From Paracoccus indicus (GTDB lineage Bacteria; Pseudomonadota; Alphaproteobacteria; Rhodobacterales; Rhodobacteraceae): DNA of 64,000 bases. A program made the translations under genes and the position numbers. Below the pieces are notes generated by a model, which saw nothing but the letters and a program-made list of their open reading frames with translations, did no database searches and was not told the origin of the DNA. The stretch covers positions 62,001-126,000 of the forward strand of contig NZ_PYWA01000006.1 in the NCBI RefSeq assembly GCF_003056335.1. The letters are read 5' to 3'. Shown piece by piece: positions 36,326 through 45,850 of this stretch (its first letter is position 1; each line of letters opens with the position of its first letter).

Positions 36326-36646
36326 CATCCCGCCCCGCGCCTTGATGCGGGACGTGCAGCCTGGGTGCCTGGGATCTGATGGCGTTCCGCGCGCGACGTG
36401 ATGAAATCTGTCAGCTTGCATAAGCCGCGCCAGACCGGACCATCGGTCGGCGTTCCAATCCAATGGATGTTTCCTGCCACGCCGGGACTTCGGTCGGAAC
36501 CATCGTCGGGCAACTACCGTGCCGAATGAAGGCATCTTCGCGACCAGCGGAAATTCGTCCCGCTGATTGGCTTCGGCTTCGGCCGCTTGGATCGACGGGT
36601 GGAAAGACCACCTGTTCGTCAGACGGAACACGGCCTTTCAGACGCG
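36307..36646. other. Convergent intergenic region after minE
   Basis: 340 bases between the convergent minE and hemerythrin-like genes. Apart from the minE-proximal hairpin I see no gene or clear signal. Confidence 0.4.
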
Positions 36647-37237
36647 TCAGATCGAGCCGAGGTAATACCCGATGGCCTCCTCCAACTCCGTCTCTTCATA
36701 GCGGAAATGAGAACGTACGACCGTTTCCAGCTTGCGATAGGTGGCGGCGGCATCCGCAAAGTTCGCCTCGTTCGGATCTTCAACCAGCGCCTCTGCCGCG
36801 AGACCAAGACGGATGATCAACTCGTGCACCACCTCGTGCTCTGACAGAAGCTTGGCGACGACCGCGCGAAACATGCCTCCGCCCGCCGCTTCGATCCGGG
36901 GGAACATGTCGGCACCCTCGATGTCGTGGTGGAACTTCAGCACCTGGCATTCGTGCCCGCAGAGGTTTCCGAACGCCCGAAGGTTCTCGGCCATATCAAG
37001 CGAAAGCACGATGCGCTTCAGGTTCTGGGGCGGTGCGTCCCCCGCTTCGATACGCGCCAGCACTGCCGCGACCTGGGCCATCTCTGCCAGATAGTGACGG
37101 TGAATGGCCGCCAACTGACGACCTTGGCGACGGTGCATGTCCGTCGCACCGGGAACCTTCGGCGCATGTGGCCGGGCGGCTTCGTCGATGGTCAGGTCGT
37201 CCAGAGTGCGCGATGAAAGATCGTTCATGCTTGGCAT
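36647..37237 (-). CDS. Hemerythrin-like domain protein
   Basis: 196 residues, all-helical, with histidines and carboxylates spaced as in hemerythrin/HHE bundles: IHRHYLAEM, LCGHECQVLKFHHDIEGADM, LLSEHEVVHELI and SHFRYEETELEEAI. Such proteins bind a di-iron centre and sense or bind oxygen or nitric oxide. ATG 37237 is preferred (AGGGG upstream), the next ATG being 37228. No operon partners. Confidence 0.8.
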   Translation of the reverse strand: MPSMNDLSSRTLDDLTIDEAARPHAPKVPGATDMHRRQGRQLAAIHRHYLAEMAQVAAVLARIEAGDAPPQNLKRIVLSLDMAENLRAFGNLCGHECQVLKFHHDIEGADMFPRIEAAGGGMFRAVVAKLLSEHEVVHELIIRLGLAAEALVEDPNEANFADAAATYRKLETVVRSHFRYEETELEEAIGYYLGSI

Positions 37238-37826
37238 CAAAGCCCCTGCCACCCCCAAGTCAAGGGCGGAAGCTTTGTGAAACGGGCGTTCGCCGTTCAG
37301 CTCGCGGGCCGTGGTTCGGCGTGGCGGCTTCGGGTTGCTTTCAGCTACAGGATACTGTCGCAGCAGCTTGGCCGACAAAAGCTGCAGCAGCGATCATGTT
37401 GCTGATCGTTTGGTTTCTAGGAGTCGCGGGCCTTCAAGGGCTGTCGAGCACGCTTATGAAGAATCCGATTCATCGATCAATCTTTTCGGATTATTCTTGC
37501 ACTGTGCTCTTCATTGAACATTCCTCGTGCCAATCGCCTGTCATGGTCACTGCAATGTCGTCGGTATCTCTGTGCATCATGGCAGAAGACACGGTAAATT
37601 CGCACCGACATTCGCTTTCAGCTTTCCAGGATATGTCCCCCGATGGCGAGCCGCTGGACGTTGAAGGGGCGTCTAAACGCTTGCCATGCGCGACAGTGCC
37701 CGAAGGGTGCTATCTGGTCTGGGCATGTCTTCATGTTTCATTACGTCCCAAGAACGACCGCGATCCGTCACGGCATTTCACTTGTCGTGAAACGCCGGAC
37801 CACTGAGCAGCGATGGTGCAGGTATC
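37238..37826. other. Gene-poor region
   Basis: 589 bases with lower GC than the surroundings and no supportable gene; several frames run through but lack ribosome sites and recognisable products. Confidence 0.4.
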
Positions 37827-38009
37827 ATGATGCGGAAACTGGAAGCCCAAGCTGCGAACTTCGCAGCCACTACGTTCTGGCTCGATGAGATGCGCAGGAG
37901 GATGCTTTTGGAAGACAATGCGTTCCGGGCGCACTCGGATTGGCTGCTTGCGGTGGCCGCCTCGGGCGCGACGCTGGTGATCATTGCCATCACGAGGCTG
38001 TATCTTTGA
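37827..38009 (+). CDS. Possible small membrane protein
   Basis: 60 residues from ATG 37827 (or 37830) with AGGT upstream. An amphipathic N-terminal half precedes a single hydrophobic helix (WLLAVAASGATLVIIAITRL). The composition looks like a real membrane peptide, but I do not recognise it and it stands alone. Confidence 0.4.
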   Translation: MMRKLEAQAANFAATTFWLDEMRRRMLLEDNAFRAHSDWLLAVAASGATLVIIAITRLYL

Positions 38010-38058
38010 CGATATCGGCGAAATCCCGGAACCCGGCACGGTGCAATGCTTTGTTGCG

Positions 38059-39219
38059 TCAGCCTTCCGCCTCGGCCAGCAAGCGCTCGATCAGTTCCAC
38101 TGACGCTTCAGCCCGGGCGGCGTTGGGATAGTTCCGGTTTGCCAGAACCACCACGCCGATATTTTCGGACGGGACCATGGCAAGATAGGATCCGAAGCCG
38201 TTCGTCGAACCGGTCTTGTTCAGGAAGACGCTGCCGTCCAGTTGACGCGTCTGGACCTTCGTCATGGGCTGCTGTGACAAGGCCATCTCGGACGCGTTTC
38301 CGGCTGCCAGATCGGATGCATCCACCGGCCAGGGATAGCCTTCCCAGATCATGGCTTGCGTAAAATGGGCGGTTTCATATTCGGACAGGCGCGTTCGGGC
38401 AAGCGCGGCCGTCATCTCGTCCTCAAGCGCAACATTGCCCAGATGGGCATCAAGGAAGCGGGTCATGTCGACCACCGTCGACTTGATGCCATAGGCCTCG
38501 GCATCCAGCATGCCCGGATTGACCCGGATCGGACTGTCGTCGGTTCTGGAATAACCGAAGGCGTAATGCGCCATCCTGTCTGTGGGAACATCGATGAACG
38601 TGCTGTCCAGCCCCAATGCGGGCAAAAGCTCCTGCATCAGCGCATTCTGGTACGTCGTCCCGAACTGATCACCGCCGACCAGACCTAACAGACCGATGCT
38701 GACATTCGAGTAAGCCCGCAGCGAACCACTGTCGCCTTCGGGTTTCCAGTTGCGAAGATAGGCCATCAGCCTGTCGGTGTCCGTGACGTCATCGGGCACC
38801 TGCAAGGGCAGACCGCCGGTTGCATGGGCCGCAAGGTCGGACAGGGTCATCGCGTCGAAGGCGCTGCCCGTCAGGTCAGGAAACTCGGATGATACCGGCG
38901 CCCCCAGGGACAGCAGGCCCCGTTGTTCCGCCAAGGCCGCCAATGCCACGTTGAACAGCTTGCTGTTCGATCCCAGTTCGAACAGCGTGTCGCGATCCAC
39001 CGGGCGGGCCGCCTTGCGGTCGGCCATGCCGTCCGTGAAGAAGAACCGCTCGCCGTCAAGCGTGACGCCGATCGCGATGCCGGGGATGTCGTATTCCTCG
39101 ATGACGGGGCGAAAGACCTCTTCGCTGATCGTTCGGAAGGCCTGTTCCGTCAGCCCTTGGGCATGTGCCGGGGCGGCAAGCATCGCGGCTGCGATGCCAA
39201 GAGTTCGGGCGATGGACAT
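38059..39219 (-). CDS. ampC: Class C beta-lactamase (AmpC-type serine hydrolase)
   Basis: 386 residues with a signal peptide cleaved after AHA (residue 20), so periplasmic. All class C motifs are intact: Ser84-x-x-Lys87 (SNSK), Tyr170-Ser-Asn172 (YSN) and Lys335-Thr-Gly337 (KTG). Length fits AmpC. It is divergent from an AmpR-type regulator, the classical inducible arrangement, so it is likely a true cephalosporinase rather than a generic esterase. Start ATG 39219 with AAAGG upstream. Confidence 0.85.
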   Translation of the reverse strand: MSIARTLGIAAAMLAAPAHAQGLTEQAFRTISEEVFRPVIEEYDIPGIAIGVTLDGERFFFTDGMADRKAARPVDRDTLFELGSNSKLFNVALAALAEQRGLLSLGAPVSSEFPDLTGSAFDAMTLSDLAAHATGGLPLQVPDDVTDTDRLMAYLRNWKPEGDSGSLRAYSNVSIGLLGLVGGDQFGTTYQNALMQELLPALGLDSTFIDVPTDRMAHYAFGYSRTDDSPIRVNPGMLDAEAYGIKSTVVDMTRFLDAHLGNVALEDEMTAALARTRLSEYETAHFTQAMIWEGYPWPVDASDLAAGNASEMALSQQPMTKVQTRQLDGSVFLNKTGSTNGFGSYLAMVPSENIGVVVLANRNYPNAARAEASVELIERLLAEAEG

Positions 39220-39336
39220 TGCGGTCACCTTTCAGGTTGCGGTCTGCACGACAGGTTTCGGGCATAAGAAAATCTTGCCTCGCAGGGGTATTCCCGTCTT
39301 GCACGATCCGCAAAACATCGTTTCTTGGGGTATCGT

Positions 39337-39349
39337 TGAGAAATTCTCA
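39337..39349. promoter_or_regulatory. LysR-type T-N11-A inverted repeat between ampC and ampR
   Basis: TGAGAAATTCTCA is a perfect 6-bp inverted repeat around one base and fits T-N11-A. It lies 10 bases upstream of the ampR start and 118 bases from ampC, so it could mediate autoregulation; an ampC-proximal site may also exist. Confidence 0.5.
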
Positions 39350-39359
39350 TGGATCGATC

Positions 39360-40247
39360 ATGGACCGACCCAACATCCCACTTAATGCGCTTCGGGCATT
39401 CGAGGCCGCTGCACGCCACCTGACGCTGTCGAAGGCCGCTGTCGAACTATGCGTGACGCAGGCCGCGCTGAGCCATCAGATCCGCAACCTGGAGGACCGC
39501 CTTGGGGTGCGGCTGTTCAGGCGCGTGCCGCGAGGATTGGTCCTGACCCAAGAGGGTGCGGCCCTTGCGCCGGTCGTGACCAGTTCGCTTGACGCCATGG
39601 CGACGACACTCGACCGGTTTTCTGGCGGGCGATACCACGAGGCGCTGCACGTCGGCGTGGTCGCGACCTTTGCGACGGGTTGGCTGATCCCGCGACTGGC
39701 CGGTTTCGAGGCGGCACATCCCGAGGTGGACCTGCGCATCTTCGCCAACAACAATCGCGTCAGCATTCCGGGCGAAGGGCTTGATCTGGCCATCCGCTTC
39801 GGTGACGGATCCTGGCATGGGCTGCAGGCCGAACGCATCTTCGATGCTCCTTTGACGCCGATGTGCGCAGCGGATCGCGCCCAAGCGATCGCCTCGCCGG
39901 CCGACCTGCACCATCAGCCGCTGCTGCGGTCCTATCGGTCAAGCGAGTGGGAGCGGTGGTTCGAAGGCATGGGCCTTCCCTGCCCGCCCCTGCGCGGTCC
40001 GATGCTGGACAGTTCGATCGCCCTTGCCCAGATGGCCTCGCAGGGACAGGGGGTCGCCTTGCTGCCCGCCGCGCTTCTCACCCATTGGACGGAAACCGGC
40101 CGACTGGTGACGGTCTTCGACCATTCCATCGATGCCGGCGCCTATTGGCTGACGCGACTTCAGTCCAGGCCGGAAACCAGCGGCATGCGAAGTTTTCGGG
40201 AATGGCTGCACCAAGAGCTGCGGGACCAGCAGGCCGGGATCATCTGA
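39360..40247 (+). CDS. ampR: LysR-type beta-lactamase regulator AmpR
   Basis: 295 residues. The N-terminus follows AmpR very closely: RPNIPLNALRAFEAAARHLT, then CVTQAALSHQIRNLEDRLGV. The effector domain keeps ANNNRVSIPGEGLDLAIRFG and WLTRLQSRPET, diagnostic of AmpR rather than of LysR proteins generally. AmpR responds to peptidoglycan fragments and switches the adjacent ampC on when beta-lactams disturb the wall. Confidence 0.9.
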   Translation: MDRPNIPLNALRAFEAAARHLTLSKAAVELCVTQAALSHQIRNLEDRLGVRLFRRVPRGLVLTQEGAALAPVVTSSLDAMATTLDRFSGGRYHEALHVGVVATFATGWLIPRLAGFEAAHPEVDLRIFANNNRVSIPGEGLDLAIRFGDGSWHGLQAERIFDAPLTPMCAADRAQAIASPADLHHQPLLRSYRSSEWERWFEGMGLPCPPLRGPMLDSSIALAQMASQGQGVALLPAALLTHWTETGRLVTVFDHSIDAGAYWLTRLQSRPETSGMRSFREWLHQELRDQQAGII

Positions 40248-40428
40248 CCCCTGCGATTGCCGCCGAAACACGCAAGGCGGCGGGCCCATATGCCCGCGAT
40301 CCACCGGCCTCTGTCGGGTCAAGCGCCGGATCAGCCTGTCCGGTACGGGTATCCGGCATTGGGGGCCAGGGCGCGGAATGACTGACGCGCTTGGCGGCAG
40401 TACATGTGATCGGCGGTGCTCGACCCCG

Positions 40429-41463
40429 TCAGGTATCCGCCCAGCCCGTCCGTTTGCCGACAGGAGGGCCCGCCGTCGTCGACCGCACCACCAGTTCCGC
40501 CGAAACCTCGGATACGGTCACGGGCATCTCGGGGTCCTGGATGCGGTCCAGCAGAACGCGGGCCAGCTTTCGACCAAGCCGATGCGGCGATACGGCCATG
40601 GTCGTCAGTGGCGGCGTCGCCACGGCTGCGTCCTGCACGTCGTCGAAACCGATCACCGACAGATCCTGCCCGGGCAGAAGCCCCTGCCGCTGAAGCCCAA
40701 GGCAGGCACCCAAGGCCACCATGTCGCCATTGCAGACGACGGCCGTCACCTCGGGGTGCGCGGCGCGAAGATGCTCGATCGCCTCGAGGCCCGCCAGCTT
40801 GTCGTTGGCCGAGTCCCAAACGATTGCCGGGCCAAGGTCGCGATCCTGCATGACACGGCGATAGCCCGAGATGCGATCCTCGCGCACCCGCGTCATGCCG
40901 ATACCGCCCAGGTAGGCGATGTGACGGTGGTCCAGATCGGCCAGATAGGCGGTGGCCGTTGCCGTCGCCTCGGCGTTCCTGATGCCAACGTGATCGATCC
41001 TGTCGTTGACCCGCCGCAGGAAGGTGACGGTCGGAATGGCGTGCTTGGTCAGCATGTCGAAGGTTTCGTCGGGCGTGTCGATCGCGGGCACCCAAAGCAG
41101 CCCGCCCCGACCATGCCGGATGAAGGAATCCAGATGGCGTCCCTGCCTGATGGCGTCATCGCGGGTGTCCAGCACCGACACCAGGTAACCTTCGGCCTCG
41201 AGCAGATCGACGACGCCGCCGATCACCTCGGCGTTGAAGGGGTTGGCCAGCTGGTTGATCAGGAACCCGATCTCGCGGTTCTCGCCGGACCTCATCGAGG
41301 CAGCGCGTGAGTCCGGAATGTAGTGCAGTTCGTTCGCCGCCTTCAGCACCTTGTTGCGTGTCTCGGCCGAGATGCGCCCGGTGCCGCGCATCACCTGGCT
41401 GACGGTCGGGATCGAAACGCCCGCCGCCTGTGCGACGCTGGCCAGTGTCGGTTTCCTGCTCAC
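40429..41463 (-). CDS. LacI family transcriptional regulator
   Basis: 344 residues from GTG 41463 with GAGGGAG upstream. LacI helix-turn-helix (TLASVAQAAGVSIPTVSQVM) with hinge helix SRAASMRSG, then a periplasmic-binding-like sugar-binding core (IGFLINQLANPFNAEV). Divergent from the ABC/glycosidase operon, it is presumably that operon's local repressor, with a sugar or glycosylglycerate inducer; inferred from position and the operator at 41580-41591. Confidence 0.9.
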   Translation of the reverse strand: MSRKPTLASVAQAAGVSIPTVSQVMRGTGRISAETRNKVLKAANELHYIPDSRAASMRSGENREIGFLINQLANPFNAEVIGGVVDLLEAEGYLVSVLDTRDDAIRQGRHLDSFIRHGRGGLLWVPAIDTPDETFDMLTKHAIPTVTFLRRVNDRIDHVGIRNAEATATATAYLADLDHRHIAYLGGIGMTRVREDRISGYRRVMQDRDLGPAIVWDSANDKLAGLEAIEHLRAAHPEVTAVVCNGDMVALGACLGLQRQGLLPGQDLSVIGFDDVQDAAVATPPLTTMAVSPHRLGRKLARVLLDRIQDPEMPVTVSEVSAELVVRSTTAGPPVGKRTGWADT

Positions 41464-41568
41464 GCCACTCCCTCGGTTGATAGAACGTTCAGGCTGCCGG
41501 GCCGCTGTTCTGCGAACATCTAGCGCAGAGTGGTCCCGAAAGCCAAGCGCGCCCTCGTTAATTTTTAC

Positions 41569-41598
41569 TTGACCCAAGATATATCGTTATACCATAGT
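41569..41598 (+). promoter_or_regulatory. Promoter of the glycosylglycerate operon
   Basis: TTGACC (41569-41574), 18 bases, CATAGT (41593-41598). The LacI-type operator sits inside the spacer, which would allow direct repression. Start codon of the first gene is 139 bases downstream. Confidence 0.5.
41580..41591. promoter_or_regulatory. LacI-type operator
   Basis: TATATCGTTATA is symmetrical at 10 of 12 positions around a central CG, the hallmark of LacI/GalR operators. It lies between the -35 and -10 elements of the rightward operon promoter. Confidence 0.55.
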
Positions 41599-41736
41599 CA
41601 GGACAAGTCGGGTGAGTCGGCACGGGCCCCTCACATCGATCAGCGCCCAAGATGCCGTGGTGTCGTCGGGGTGCGGCCACGTTCCGACGGTTCAGACGAG
41701 GAGGTCTGGCCCGACAGTCCATTCTGGGAGGAAAGC

Positions 41737-43005
41737 ATGAAGCTACGTTTCGAACTCGCCGGTGCCGTGTCGGGCATCGCCATCGTCTGCTCGGCCGTTG
41801 CGGCGCAGGCGGACGTCCTGTTCTGGTCGACCCAGGCCCGGCCCGCCGAAGAGGCGCAGGCCATGCGCGAGGTGGTGCTGTCCGGTTCCGACATCGCCGT
41901 CGATTACCAGCCGAACGAGACCGGCCCTTGGCTGACCCGCCTGCAGGCCGAAAGCCAGGCGGGCAGCGGGACCATCGGCCTGCTGGGATCGCTGCATGGC
42001 GATTTCGCCGCGCTCGACCCCGCCATGCTGGCACCCCTGGACGATCTTGGGCTTGCCGCCTCCAGCGAGACCTTCAACGAATTGTCGAAGCTGGGCACCG
42101 ACACGATGAAATACATCCCCTGGATGCAGGCAAGCTATGTGATGGCGGCCAACAAGAAGGCGCTGCCCTATCTGCCCGAGGGTGCCGATATCGACGCGCT
42201 GACCTATGACCAGCTGATCGAATGGTCCGCGAACGTGCAGGAAGGCGAGGGCCGCCCGCTGTTCGGGTTCCCGGCGGGTCCGAAAGGACTGAAGCACCGG
42301 TTCTTCCAAGGCTATCTCTATCCTTCCTATACCGACGGCGTGGTGCGCACCTTCGCCTCGGCCGAGGCAGAGGCGGCATGGGAGAAGTTCCTAGAGCTGT
42401 GGGAGCACACGAATCCGGCTTCGACGAACTTCTCTTTCATGCAGGAGCAGTTGCTGTCGGATGACGCATGGATCGTCTTCGACCACACCTCGCGCCTAGC
42501 GCAGGCCTTTAACGAACGCCCCGACGATTTCGTGGCCTTCCCGGCACCTGCCGGTCCGACCGGGCGTGGCTTCATGCCGGTGCTGGCCGGTCTGGCCATC
42601 CCCGCGACCGCTGCCGACATGGAGTCGTCGAAGGCCGTCCTCGACTACATGATGCAGCCCGAGACCCAGATCGCCACCCTGCGCGCCACCAACTTCTTCC
42701 CGGTGGTCGAGGTCGAACTGCCCGATGATCTGCCGCCCGCCGTCCAGGCCACCGGCGCCGCCATCGCCACCATGAGCGCCGCCGAGGATGCCAATCCCGG
42801 TCTGCTGCCCGCGGGTCTTGGCGATCAGGGCGGCGAGTTCGACCGCGTCTTCGTCGACACGTTCGAGCGTATCGTCCTGGCACGCCAGCCGATCCGCGCC
42901 GTTCTGGACGACCAGAAGACCCGCCTGAACGACATCATGCAGGAAACCGGCGCGCCCTGCTGGGCGCCCGATGCGGCCTCGGAAGGCCCCTGCCCGGTCG
43001 AATGA
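41737..43005 (+). CDS. ABC transporter substrate-binding protein (carbohydrate type)
   Basis: 422 residues with a cleavable signal peptide (LAGAVSGIAIVCSAVAAQA); no lipobox. The fold is the family 1 sugar-binding type (LTRLQAESQAGSGTIGLLGS, VMAANKKALPYLPEG, DAWIVFDHTSRLAQAF). It captures the solute in the periplasm for the two permeases downstream. ATG 41737 has GGGAGGAAAGC upstream. First gene of an eight-kilobase operon; the substrate is predicted to be a mannosyl- or glucosylglycerate-type solute from the enzymes that follow. Confidence 0.9.
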   Translation: MKLRFELAGAVSGIAIVCSAVAAQADVLFWSTQARPAEEAQAMREVVLSGSDIAVDYQPNETGPWLTRLQAESQAGSGTIGLLGSLHGDFAALDPAMLAPLDDLGLAASSETFNELSKLGTDTMKYIPWMQASYVMAANKKALPYLPEGADIDALTYDQLIEWSANVQEGEGRPLFGFPAGPKGLKHRFFQGYLYPSYTDGVVRTFASAEAEAAWEKFLELWEHTNPASTNFSFMQEQLLSDDAWIVFDHTSRLAQAFNERPDDFVAFPAPAGPTGRGFMPVLAGLAIPATAADMESSKAVLDYMMQPETQIATLRATNFFPVVEVELPDDLPPAVQATGAAIATMSAAEDANPGLLPAGLGDQGGEFDRVFVDTFERIVLARQPIRAVLDDQKTRLNDIMQETGAPCWAPDAASEGPCPVE

Positions 43006-43034
43006 TCCCGACCGCCCGCGCCTGACGCGACCCC

Positions 43035-43058
43035 GCCCGGGCCATTCACGGTCCGGGC
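43035..43058 (+). other. Stem-loop between binding protein and permease genes
   Basis: GCCCGG ... CCGGGC with inner GCC/GGT pairing gives a stem of 9-10 pairs and a small loop. Hairpins in this position protect the upstream mRNA end and let the binding protein be made in excess over the membrane subunits. Confidence 0.5.
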
Positions 43059-43088
43059 ACCCCCCGAAAATCTGACCGGAGCGATGCG

Positions 43089-43934
43089 ATGAACGCGCGA
43101 CTGCTTCCCTATGTCCTGATCCTGCCGGTGACGGTCTTCCTGTGCATCTTCTTCCTTTACCCATTCGTGCTGGTCGCCCAGCAGGCCTTCGGCTCCGACA
43201 CGGGGTGGTCGCTTGACAACTTCCGCGACGTGGTCAGCCACTGGAAGTTCTCGATCTCGCTGTGGAACACGCTGCTGCTTGCCGCTGTCGTCGTGCCGGT
43301 CCAGCTGGCGCTGTCGCTGCTGATGGCCACCATGGTCAGCAAGATGAAGCGGGGGCGCGATCTCGTCCTCTATGTCTGGACGATCCCCTTGGGCATCTCT
43401 GACCTTGCGGCGGGCATCATCTGGCTGGCGATCTTCGAACAGTCGGGCTTCCTCAACTCGATGATGCATGGGCTGGGCTTCATCGACGCGCCGATGAACT
43501 TCATTTCCTATCAGAACATGACGATGGTCTTTATCGCCATCGCCCTTGCCGAGATCTGGCGCGCCACGGCCATCATGCTGGTGATCCTTGTGGCGGGCAT
43601 CGGGCTGATCCCCAAGGAATATTACGAGGCCGCCGAGGTCTTCGGCGCATCGCCCTGGAAGCGGTTCCTGAAGATCACGCTGCCGCTGCTGCGTCCCTCG
43701 CTGCAGACCGCGCTGGTGCTGCGGGTCATCCTGGCATTCGAGGTCTTCGCCGTCGTCGCGGCGCTTGGCGGCACACTGTTCCCGGTGCTGATGGGCGAGA
43801 CCTATTCCTATCAGTTCGACCTGTCCAACAGCGGCGCGGCAGCGGCCATCGCGCTGATCATCCTCGCCATCTCGATCGCCTCGACGCTTGTCATCCTGCG
43901 CGCCCTGCGCGTCCCGAAAGGAGCCACGATATGA
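43089..43934 (+). CDS. ABC sugar permease, MalF-type
   Basis: 281 residues, six transmembrane helices; first helix LLPYVLILPVTVFLCIFFLY. The ATPase-contact EAA loop is EYYEAAEVFGASPWKRFLKI. It pairs with the next permease to form the membrane channel. GGAG upstream of ATG 43089; the stop overlaps the next start. Confidence 0.9.
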   Translation: MNARLLPYVLILPVTVFLCIFFLYPFVLVAQQAFGSDTGWSLDNFRDVVSHWKFSISLWNTLLLAAVVVPVQLALSLLMATMVSKMKRGRDLVLYVWTIPLGISDLAAGIIWLAIFEQSGFLNSMMHGLGFIDAPMNFISYQNMTMVFIAIALAEIWRATAIMLVILVAGIGLIPKEYYEAAEVFGASPWKRFLKITLPLLRPSLQTALVLRVILAFEVFAVVAALGGTLFPVLMGETYSYQFDLSNSGAAAAIALIILAISIASTLVILRALRVPKGATI

Positions 43935-44767
43935 CCGCCGCAACCGATGCGCCCCAGATCGATGCCCGTCGCAGCGGACGCTGGCTCTATATCGCATCCG
44001 TCGTCCTGCTCTGTGCCTGGGTGCTGGTTCCGCTGTACTTCCTGTTCATCAACACGCTGTCCTCGCCCGAGACGGTGAACAGCTTTCCCAAGGGGTTCGT
44101 CCCCGAGTTCGACTTCGGCAGCCTCAGGTTCTTTGCGGGCTTCCAGGGGATGATCGATGCGCTCTACAACTCGGTGCTGGTCGCGGTGCTGACGATGATC
44201 ATGTCGATCCTGATCGGCGCCCCCGCGGGCTATGCCCTGTCGCGCTTCGATTTCCGCGGCAAGGAACTGTTCCGCATGCTGATCCTGCTGACGCGGGCCT
44301 TCCCGCTGCCGCTTCTGGCGCTGCCGCTGGCGGTGCTGTTCATCCGGGTGGGCCTGGACGACACGGTCTTCGGTCTGGCACTGGTCCATACCACGCTGGC
44401 CATCCCCTTCGCTGTGCTGATCACCTTCTCGCTGTTCTCCGGCATCCCGATCGAGCTGGAGGAGGCCGCATGGACGCTTGGCTGCACGCGCCTCGGCGCC
44501 TTCACCAAGGTCGTCCTGCCGTTGATCCTGCCGGGCATCACCGCATCCGCGATCTTCGCCTTCGTGATCTCGTGGAACGAGGTCTTCGCCGCCGCCGTCC
44601 TGACCATCGAAAACCGCACCCTGCCGGCCTTCCTGCTGCAGAGCCTGGCGGAAAGCCCGCTGCATCTGAAGTTCGCGGGCGGCTTCATCCTGGTCGTCCC
44701 GGCGCTGATCTTCATCTTTGCCGTCCGCAAGTACCTCTTTGCCATGTGGGGCATCGCCAACCGCTGA
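43931..44767 (+). CDS. ABC sugar permease, MalG-type
   Basis: 278 residues, six helices, with EAA loop ELEEAAWTLGCTRLGAFTKV followed by LPLILPGI. Long periplasmic segment after helix 1 (LFINTLSSPETVNSFPKGFV) as in MalG relatives. Translationally coupled to the first permease. Confidence 0.9.
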   Translation: MTAATDAPQIDARRSGRWLYIASVVLLCAWVLVPLYFLFINTLSSPETVNSFPKGFVPEFDFGSLRFFAGFQGMIDALYNSVLVAVLTMIMSILIGAPAGYALSRFDFRGKELFRMLILLTRAFPLPLLALPLAVLFIRVGLDDTVFGLALVHTTLAIPFAVLITFSLFSGIPIELEEAAWTLGCTRLGAFTKVVLPLILPGITASAIFAFVISWNEVFAAAVLTIENRTLPAFLLQSLAESPLHLKFAGGFILVVPALIFIFAVRKYLFAMWGIANR

Positions 44768-44797
44768 GGCGGGGCGTATTCGAAAGGAGCCAAGTCA

Positions 44798-45841
44798 ATG
44801 GCCGAAATTCAGATCAAGAATGTCGCCAAGACCTTCGGGGCATATCAGGCCCTGCACGACATCAACCTGACCATCGCGGACCAGGAATTCATGGTCCTGC
44901 TGGGCGCATCGGGCTGCGGCAAGACCACGCTGCTGCGCATCATCGCCGGGCTGGAAACCGCCACGACCGGAGAGGTCTGGATCGGTGGGCGCCGCGTCGA
45001 TCACCTGGCCCCCAAGGACCGCGGCATCGCGATGGTCTTCCAGAACTATGCCGTCTTTCCGCATCTGACGGTCTTCGAGAACATCGGCTTCGGTCTGCGG
45101 ATGGCCAAGATGCCCAACGCCGAGGTCACCCGCCGCGTCGAACGCGTTGCATCGCTGATGCATATCGAACAGCTGCTCAAGCGGTATTCGGGCGAACTGT
45201 CCGGCGGTCAGCGCCAGCGCGTCGCCGTGGCCCGCGCTTTGGCGATGGAGCCGGACGTAATCCTGATGGACGAACCGCTGTCGAACCTCGATGCGCTGCT
45301 GCGTCTGGAAATGCGCGCCGAGCTGAAGGGCGTTCTGGCCGAAAGCAAGACCACCGCGATCTATGTCACCCACGACCAGGTCGAGGCCATGAGCCTGGCC
45401 GACCGGATCAGCGTCATGCACCAGGGCAAGATCGTACAGGCCGCATCGCCCATCGAGGTCTATCGCAACCCCGCCGCGCATTTCGTCGCCTCGTTCATCG
45501 GCAACCCGCCGATGAACTTCCTGCGCGCCGAGCCTGCCGGAAGCGGCAAGTGGAAGGTGGCGGGCGAGACGGTCGACGGCCCGGTCAGCGCCGCCACGCC
45601 GCTGCAACTCGCAATCCGCCCCGAGGACATGCGCCTTGCCGATGACGGGCTGAAGGCCCGCGTCAAGCTGGTCGAGCCGCTCGGCGCGCATCTGCTGGTC
45701 ACCTGCGACGTGGACGGCACGATGATCCGCGCCGTTCTGGACAGCGATCTGACCGTCAAGGTCGGCGATGTCCTGACCCTTGCCCCCCAGCCCGACCGCG
45801 TGCGCTGGTTCGACCCCCAATCCACCCTTGCCGTTGCCTGA
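44798..45841 (+). CDS. ABC sugar transporter ATPase (MalK/UgpC type)
   Basis: 347 residues. Walker A GASGCGKTTLLR, Q-loop VFQNYAVFPHLTV, signature LSGGQRQRVAVARAL, Walker B VILMDEPLSNLDA, and a C-terminal TOBE/regulatory domain from about 240. It energises the importer. RBS AAAGGAG upstream of ATG 44798; the hydrolase gene follows 9 bases after its stop. Confidence 0.93.
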   Translation: MAEIQIKNVAKTFGAYQALHDINLTIADQEFMVLLGASGCGKTTLLRIIAGLETATTGEVWIGGRRVDHLAPKDRGIAMVFQNYAVFPHLTVFENIGFGLRMAKMPNAEVTRRVERVASLMHIEQLLKRYSGELSGGQRQRVAVARALAMEPDVILMDEPLSNLDALLRLEMRAELKGVLAESKTTAIYVTHDQVEAMSLADRISVMHQGKIVQAASPIEVYRNPAAHFVASFIGNPPMNFLRAEPAGSGKWKVAGETVDGPVSAATPLQLAIRPEDMRLADDGLKARVKLVEPLGAHLLVTCDVDGTMIRAVLDSDLTVKVGDVLTLAPQPDRVRWFDPQSTLAVA

Positions 45842-45850
45842 GGCCCCTTC

